Of a stretch of 17,903 nt of DNA, positions 13,366-17,903 are shown piece by piece (the stretch's first letter is position 1; each line of letters starts with the position of its first letter). The DNA lies in NCBI GenBank assembly GCA_002314675.1, contig DCGZ01000031.1, positions 1 through 17,903 of the forward strand. Reading direction: 5' to 3'. The notes beneath the pieces were generated by a model. That model was not told the DNA's origin, did not search any database, and saw only the letters and a program-made list of their open reading frames with translations. The stretch is from Fibrobacter sp. UBA1765 (GTDB lineage Bacteria; Fibrobacterota; Fibrobacteria; Fibrobacterales; Fibrobacteraceae). The position numbers were made by a program, and so were the translations under genes.

Positions 13366-14355
13366 ATGAAGCTTAAAAAAGGCGTCAGCTATTTTGGGGT
13401 CCGCCGCCCCAAATGGGCTCTTGAAGATATGAAGGAGCTGGTTACTGCTGGCTTTACCCATGTTCTGCATACATACTCCGAAGAAGACTTGCAATACTAC
13501 CGCGATTCCATGCGTGAGATTATTGACGGCTCCGTTGAGCTTGGTTTGCAGGTGTACACAAACCCCTGGGGCGTGGGCCGCGTTTTTGGCGGAGAAGCTT
13601 ATTCAGAGCTTGTCGCAAAGAATCCCGAATTTGCACAAGTCGGTCTTGACGGTGTAAAGAAGCCTGCGGTCTGCCCAAACAGACCAGAATTCCTAGATTT
13701 TTTGAAAGGCTGGCTAGACGCGGTTGCCGAGACAAAGGCAGAAACCGTTTTTTGGGACGAGCCGCACTTCTTTTTTACCAAGGGGCATCTGGAAATCTGG
13801 AGTTGCCGCTGCGACACGTGCAAGGCAAAGTTCAAGGCCAAGTACGGCTTTGACATGCCTGCAGAAATGACAAGGGAAGTTGCGGAGTTCCGTGAAAACA
13901 GTCTCATAGAATTCCTGGACATCATGACGCGCGAAACACGCGCACGCGGCAAGCGTAACTGCGTTTGCATGCTCCCGCCATGGTTCCCGGCAGGAATCGA
14001 CGACTGGGGTAAAATTGCAAGGCTTGAAGCCGTTGACGAGATTGCAAGCGACCCGTATGAAGAACCAGGCGACGATCCGAAGCTCGTGGAACAGCGATAC
14101 AGGGAAACTGCAGAACGCCTTGCTTGCACAGCCAGGGAATACGGCAAGGACGGCCAGATATGGATCAAGAACTATCTGATCAAGGCAGGCTCCGAAAGCG
14201 ACGCAGCAAACGCGATCAAGGCATCTTACAACGCCGGCATCAGGAACATTTTTGCATGGAGCTATCGAGGATCAGAATACTTGAGCTGGCTCCGCTCTGA
14301 CGATCCCGCAAAAGTTTGGCAAACCCTTTGCGAAACTCTAAACAGCCTGAAATAA
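13366..14355 (+). CDS. Predicted TIM-barrel, glycoside-hydrolase-like protein of unknown specificity
   Basis: 329 residues. Eight beta-like stretches occur in order, as in a (beta/alpha)8 barrel: KGVSYFG, HVLHTY, QVYTNPWG, ETVFWDEP, NCVCMLPPW, DEIASDPY, QIWIKNYL and NIFAWSY. FWDEPHFF (129-136) at the end of strand 4 places Glu132 where clan-A glycosidases keep the acid/base. It is followed by CRCDTCKAKFKAKYG (147-161), a cysteine-rich segment resembling that of GH42-like and related putative glycosyl hydrolases. A carboxylate nucleophile on strand 7 is not evident, so catalysis is unproven. No signal peptide, so it is cytoplasmic, unlike the GH45 enzymes nearby. ATG at 13366 is chosen because it is one base after the receiver-like gene and begins at the first strand; a longer frame overlapping that gene is rejected. 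Confidence 0.75.
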   Translation: MKLKKGVSYFGVRRPKWALEDMKELVTAGFTHVLHTYSEEDLQYYRDSMREIIDGSVELGLQVYTNPWGVGRVFGGEAYSELVAKNPEFAQVGLDGVKKPAVCPNRPEFLDFLKGWLDAVAETKAETVFWDEPHFFFTKGHLEIWSCRCDTCKAKFKAKYGFDMPAEMTREVAEFRENSLIEFLDIMTRETRARGKRNCVCMLPPWFPAGIDDWGKIARLEAVDEIASDPYEEPGDDPKLVEQRYRETAERLACTAREYGKDGQIWIKNYLIKAGSESDAANAIKASYNAGIRNIFAWSYRGSEYLSWLRSDDPAKVWQTLCETLNSLK

Positions 14356-14371
14356 ATTTGACTTGAAATTC

Positions 14372-14392
14372 CAAGGGGGGCCACACCCCTTG
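14372..14392. terminator. Hairpin CAAGGGG-ggccaca-CCCCTTG between convergent genes
   Basis: Perfect 7-bp GC-rich arms with a 7-base loop, in the 44-base gap between the convergent TIM-barrel and PorV-like genes. The T-run is weak on both sides, so terminator function is likely only by position. Confidence 0.5.
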
Positions 14393-14399
14393 CGTTATA

Positions 14400-15683
14400 T
14401 TACTCTTCCCACTGCATTCCACCGTAATCCAGGGTTTCTTCTTCTGTACTTACTGTGGGCGTGCTGGTGTTTTGTTGTTCAACGATAGCCTCTGGCTGAG
14501 CGGACTGTACAGTCTCGGCTGGTTCCACATAAATTGGGGCGGCAGCTTCTTCTTCAAAGGATTGTCCAACAGCTTCTTCAACTGGTTCAGATTCCATAAA
14601 CGATTCTTCACCAGACGTGGTTGTTACGGTTGGCGTAAACAAGCGGGACTTTTCACGTTCGGGCTTAAAGAACAGCCATGGAGAGACGCTCACTGTTACA
14701 CGGTGTACAGATGAAAGTACCGGATGCGATTCAAAGGCGTAATCAACCTTGAGGAACTTTGCAAGTACAATGCCAGCACCCGCCGTCACGCTTTCAAAAG
14801 TCGTAAAGCTCGAAAGGCCAGCTCGCAAGGACAAGCCAAAGTCAAAGGCGAACTCAACGCCGCCACGGCCACCTGCAAGCCAATCTACAGGTTCTTCCCA
14901 AAGGCGACCGCCTCGTTCGGAGCCGTCAAAATCAAGGTCGCGAGCCTCATGATGAAAGAGCCCTGCACTCTGCCAATAGACATTTAGCGAACCGTACAAA
15001 TATTGTACAGGAAGATTCCAGGAAGCGGCAAGATACACTTCTGGAGATTCATACTCGTATTCGCCCGATTCCCACTTGGTACCCGAGCTTGTCCAGCCCT
15101 TTAACAAGCCTGCAATAGACACATTGTAAGGCAACGCATAGCGAAGCGATGCATCACCACGGAAACCCCAGCCAGACTGGTCCAGTTCACGGTACAGGCC
15201 ATGCAAAGAAACGCCGACGTCTAAATTTCTAAAAAGCTGCCTGCCATACGAAACAGCAAACACATAATCGGCGATAGAGAGCGTGTTGTAATCGGAACCT
15301 TCGGGAATCGGCTCGCCTTCCTTGATCCAGGGAATGTCATCTGCGCCAAAACGGGAAAACGCAATGCCTATGCCGTGACCTTCGCCAAGTGGAATCGTCA
15401 TGGAAGCCGCATCGTATGTAGTTCCTTCAAAGTAGGAAACGTGCGAAAAGCTACCCCACGCATATTGCTGTTCAGCAAGCTGCCATGAATTCAAGTCTAT
15501 AGCAAGCAAGTCTTCTTCTTGAGCCATTGCAGTTCCACCAAGGGCTGCGGAACGGGCTCCAGCAACAATATCAAGCGTTGCGTTAGAACCTGTAACACGT
15601 TCTGCGGCAAAAACGCAAGTAAACGCTCCTAGACAGAGCACGGTCTTGCAAAGTTGTCGGGTAAACGAACATGAAATCAGCAT
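14400..15683 (-). CDS. PorV/UPF0164-like outer-membrane beta-barrel protein with acidic C-terminal tail
   Basis: 427 residues from ATG at 15683; a TTG at 15713 could add ten. A signal peptide (about 1-27, ending VFAA before ERV) is followed by GARSAALGG (42-50), which resembles the N-terminal motif of the PorV/PorQ and UPF0164 outer-membrane families. The middle (about 65-340) has alternating hydrophobic and aromatic strands with turn residues, consistent with a barrel. Residues 345-427 form an unusual Glu/Pro/Thr-rich tail, probably disordered. Relatives serve secretion or surface attachment in Bacteroidetes, but that function cannot be transferred here without partner genes. Convergent with the TIM-barrel gene and divergent from the recombinase gene. 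No clear Shine-Dalgarno. Confidence 0.75.
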   Translation of the reverse strand: MLISCSFTRQLCKTVLCLGAFTCVFAAERVTGSNATLDIVAGARSAALGGTAMAQEEDLLAIDLNSWQLAEQQYAWGSFSHVSYFEGTTYDAASMTIPLGEGHGIGIAFSRFGADDIPWIKEGEPIPEGSDYNTLSIADYVFAVSYGRQLFRNLDVGVSLHGLYRELDQSGWGFRGDASLRYALPYNVSIAGLLKGWTSSGTKWESGEYEYESPEVYLAASWNLPVQYLYGSLNVYWQSAGLFHHEARDLDFDGSERGGRLWEEPVDWLAGGRGGVEFAFDFGLSLRAGLSSFTTFESVTAGAGIVLAKFLKVDYAFESHPVLSSVHRVTVSVSPWLFFKPEREKSRLFTPTVTTTSGEESFMESEPVEEAVGQSFEEEAAAPIYVEPAETVQSAQPEAIVEQQNTSTPTVSTEEETLDYGGMQWEE

Positions 15684-15796
15684 ACACAATAAGGTAGAAA
15701 AAATACAGGGCAAAGTTTCAATTTGTTTTTATCAATTTCCTAATTCCAGTCACTTGTCCAAGAACCATTTTTTAATATTTTTAGGGCATAAATCCT

Positions 15797-16687
15797 ATGC
15801 AACTTCTAGATTCCATAAAGAACTTTTTGACATATATCGAAAGGCAGCGCCGCTACTCCCCCGCTACGGTAAAAACATACGGTGAAGTGCTTTTCAAGTT
15901 TGCAGAAATTCATGAAAATCTGAATGCGGAGGAGCTGACCAAGAACCACTACAAGCTCTTCATTCGAACACGCCGCATGGATGAAAAACTAGCCACTTCA
16001 AGCATAGCCCTCCATGTGGCATGCTTAAAGAGCTTTACCAAGTATCTTGTTCGCGAGCATATCCTTGCGACAAATATTGCAGAAGACTTAAGCGCACCCA
16101 AACGCGAAAAAAGGCTTGTCAGCTTCGTTCCTCAAAAGACCCTTGACCTATCCAACCTGCCAGAAATTGAAAATCCGACATTGCAAATGGTTCGAGCAAG
16201 ATTTTTAATGGAACTGATTTATGGTTCCGGGCTTCGTATTTCTGAATGCAGTTCACTCACATGGAATCGTCTCGACATCAATAGCCACATGGTCCGAGTC
16301 TTGGGCAAAGGTTCAAAGGAACGCATAGTGCCTCTTACGGAAACTTGTGAAGAATGGGCGAAAAAATACAAGGAAAAGCTCTCCGAAGCAGGAAGAATGC
16401 CAGCGATTCAAGATCCTGTATTTTTAAACGAACAGAGAAAAGCCCACAACGTTCGCACACTCAGGAACGACATTTACAACCTGCTCCGAAGCCTCGGCTG
16501 GGAAGGCAAGGCTAGCCCTCATGTTCTTCGCCATAGCTTTGCGACGCACCTCCTGGAGAACGATGCAAACATCATGGGTGTAAAGGAAATGCTTGGGCAC
16601 GCAAGCCTGAACACGACCCAGGTATATACGCACGTGACCGCAGAACGCTTGAAGGCTGCGTTCAAGAAAACACACCCGCGAGGGTAG
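15797..16687 (+). CDS. XerC/XerD-type tyrosine recombinase
   Basis: 296 residues, the usual Xer length. N-terminal SAM-like DNA-binding domain (about 1-100) with SPATVKTYGEVLFKF and LATSSIALHVACLKSF. All catalytic residues are present: Arg147 (GLRISE), Lys171 (GKGSKER), His242 and Arg245 (HVLRHS), His268 (LGHASL) and nucleophile Tyr277 (TQVYTH). XerC and XerD resolve chromosome dimers at dif; whether this one is XerC, XerD or the only Xer here cannot be told. ATG at 15797 has only a weak AGGG about 12 bases upstream. Single gene, divergent from the PorV-like gene, with no integron or phage genes nearby, which favours a housekeeping role. Confidence 0.93.
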   Translation: MQLLDSIKNFLTYIERQRRYSPATVKTYGEVLFKFAEIHENLNAEELTKNHYKLFIRTRRMDEKLATSSIALHVACLKSFTKYLVREHILATNIAEDLSAPKREKRLVSFVPQKTLDLSNLPEIENPTLQMVRARFLMELIYGSGLRISECSSLTWNRLDINSHMVRVLGKGSKERIVPLTETCEEWAKKYKEKLSEAGRMPAIQDPVFLNEQRKAHNVRTLRNDIYNLLRSLGWEGKASPHVLRHSFATHLLENDANIMGVKEMLGHASLNTTQVYTHVTAERLKAAFKKTHPRG

Positions 16688-16800
16688 CTTATTAAGAATT
16701 AAGAATTAAGAATTAGGAATTGGACAGCAATAACAATTTCTGTACTCTGTATTCTGTTCTCTGTATTCTGTCCTCTGTTCTCTGTCCTCTATTCTCATAC
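16688..16800. repeat. ATTAAGA tandem plus CT-rich TTCTCTGTCCTCTG repeat
   Basis: ATTAAGA-type units repeat at 16691-16723, beginning just after the recombinase stop. A CT-rich degenerate tract of CTCTGT-type units follows at about 16738-16797. The same ATTAAGA unit occurs at the dnaA 3' end (4549-4566), and the same CT-rich type before metXW (1540-1590). No terminator hairpin is seen here. Confidence 0.7.
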
Positions 16801-16906
16801 AACACTTATTACAGTATTTCGCCTCGTAGCAAATAATTAACATAAAATTTGTACCACACCAGGGAAATTTCTTTTTATTTTGCGGTCATATACTTTTGGA
16901 GGCTTT

Positions 16907-17797
16907 ATGCGCATTTTCCTTACTGGCGGAACAGGTTTCATCGGTCACCATGTCGTTCGCAATCTGCTTGCACGAGGCCACGAACTGCATTTGGCAACGC
17001 GCCACCCGAACAAGATTCCATCATTAACGAACAACCCCAAAGTCAAGTTCTTTCAAGCTGGCTTAAACGATGTCGATGTCATGAAACAGGCCTTGGAAGG
17101 CTGCGACGCCTGTGTGCATATAGCCCTTGGCTGGGGTGAAACTCCAACGACAATGCTCGAAAATGATACCAAGGCTACTGTTACGCTTTTGGAACTTGCC
17201 GCAAACGCCGGCTGCAAAAAATTTCTATACACCTCTAGCACAGCTGCAATGGGCAAGATGCGTCAGCACATGGACGAATCCAATGTGAACATGCCAGTAG
17301 ACCTGTACGGAGCTACAAAGGCCGCAGGCGAAGCATTCGTTCTTGGCTATCGCAAATCTGGCATGAAAAGGAACATTATCCGTCCGGGCTACACTTTTGG
17401 AAACCCGGCATTCCCAGATGGCGTAACGCAGCCAGACACACGCTTCAAGGATATTGCCCTTGCCGCCAAGGAAGGTCGTGACATACACATCATCAAGAAT
17501 GATGGTACGCAGTTTATAAACGCTGCAGAACAGGCCGAAGTTTTTGCCAGAGTTCTTGAATCAGACCTCGATGAAGAAGTATTCCTTGCACTTGGTTCCG
17601 TTTGGATCAGCTGGAAGGAAATTGCGGAACTTGCCATTTCCCTTGTGCCGGGCAGCACTTCCAAGATTATCGAAAAGGACCTTCTCTGGGGCGACACTCC
17701 AATGATGTTCTCTGTCAGAAAAATCTACGAAAGCTTCGGCTTAAAGTTTGACGGACACGACCACATCAAGGAGCATTTGGAATATTACATGAAATAG
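16907..17797 (+). CDS. NAD(P)-dependent epimerase/dehydratase (extended SDR family)
   Basis: 296 residues. The Rossmann nucleotide-binding motif GGTGFIG (7-13) lies at the extreme N-terminus, followed by HIALGWGET, the catalytic serine region LYTSSTAAMG and the catalytic YGATK (Tyr134, Lys138). IRPGYTFGNP matches the extended SDR pattern of nucleotide-sugar epimerases and similar reductases. The substrate cannot be assigned: no sugar-nucleotide genes are nearby. ATG at 16907 is chosen because GGAGG (16898-16902) lies four bases upstream and the Rossmann motif begins right after it. A possible promoter is ATTACA (16808-16813), 18 bases, AATAAT (16832-16837). Single gene preceded by repeat DNA. 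Confidence 0.9.
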   Translation: MRIFLTGGTGFIGHHVVRNLLARGHELHLATRHPNKIPSLTNNPKVKFFQAGLNDVDVMKQALEGCDACVHIALGWGETPTTMLENDTKATVTLLELAANAGCKKFLYTSSTAAMGKMRQHMDESNVNMPVDLYGATKAAGEAFVLGYRKSGMKRNIIRPGYTFGNPAFPDGVTQPDTRFKDIALAAKEGRDIHIIKNDGTQFINAAEQAEVFARVLESDLDEEVFLALGSVWISWKEIAELAISLVPGSTSKIIEKDLLWGDTPMMFSVRKIYESFGLKFDGHDHIKEHLEYYMK

Positions 17798-17903
17798 GGG
17801 CTATATTAGACGAGAGAACGGCACTACATGCCTACAGACGAGATGTGTGCAAACGAGAGTCGCGACCAAGCTTGCTTGGGCATGACATACTGTATTAAAT
17901 GTC
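17798..17903. other. Non-coding tail with a third GCGAGAGTCGCG-type repeat
   Basis: No gene is seen. CGAGAGTCGCGACCAAGCTTGCTTG (17857-17881) is related to the elements at 4285-4310 and 4369-4395. A short GGCAC-TACA-TGCC inverted pair lies near 17819-17832. Confidence 0.6.

Noticed and set aside
16835..16861. dif-like site: AATTAACATAA resembles the XerD arm
   Set aside because: The opposite arm matches poorly and the spacing is wrong (4 rather than 6 bases). A dif site about 10 kb from a possible oriC would also be unlikely.

Overview
The window looks like chromosomal DNA of a Fibrobacter-type bacterium (phylum Fibrobacterota). This is an inference from content: two tandem family-45 endoglucanase lipoproteins with long poly-serine linkers and ACSDD lipid-attachment sites, moderate GC, weak Shine-Dalgarno signals, and many short palindromic or pyrimidine-rich repeats between genes. 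No phage, plasmid, insertion sequence, CRISPR array, rRNA or tRNA was found.

Layout. (1) 1-1039, minus: a family II (DHH/DHHA2) inorganic pyrophosphatase-like gene, cut by the window edge. (2) 1040-1600: a non-coding stretch holding three evenly built 39-bp inverted-repeat modules, a small terminator-like hairpin and a CT-rich degenerate repeat. (3) 1601-4283, plus: a fused metX-metW gene followed closely by a yicC-type RNase gene. (4) 4284-4556: duplicated and dispersed repeats and a bidirectional terminator. (5) 4557-6304, minus: a divergent dnaA and an AT-rich upstream region with DnaA boxes, a candidate autoregulatory or origin region. (6) 6305-9213, minus: thiL and a PilB/GspE-type secretion or pilus ATPase, joined by an ATGA overlap. 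(7) 9463-12707, plus: two GH45 endoglucanase lipoprotein genes, each followed by a strong terminator. (8) 12939-14355, plus: a degenerate receiver-like gene and a TIM-barrel (glycoside-hydrolase-like) gene one base apart, preceded by a compactly folded intergenic segment. (9) 14400-15683, minus: a PorV-like outer-membrane beta-barrel protein. (10) 15797-16687, plus: a XerC/XerD-type recombinase. (11) 16907-17797, plus: an NAD(P)-dependent epimerase. (12) A repeat-bearing tail.

Most genes are housekeeping. The specialised content is cellulose degradation (the GH45 pair) and cell-envelope functions (pilus/secretion ATPase, PorV-like barrel). I did not find a clear multi-gene undescribed system. 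The best leads are the phased inverted-repeat array at 1133-1351, the divergent DnaA with its boxes, the uncharacterised N-terminal repeat shared by the GH45 lipoproteins, the palindrome-packed stretch inside thiL, and the receiver-like/TIM-barrel pair.
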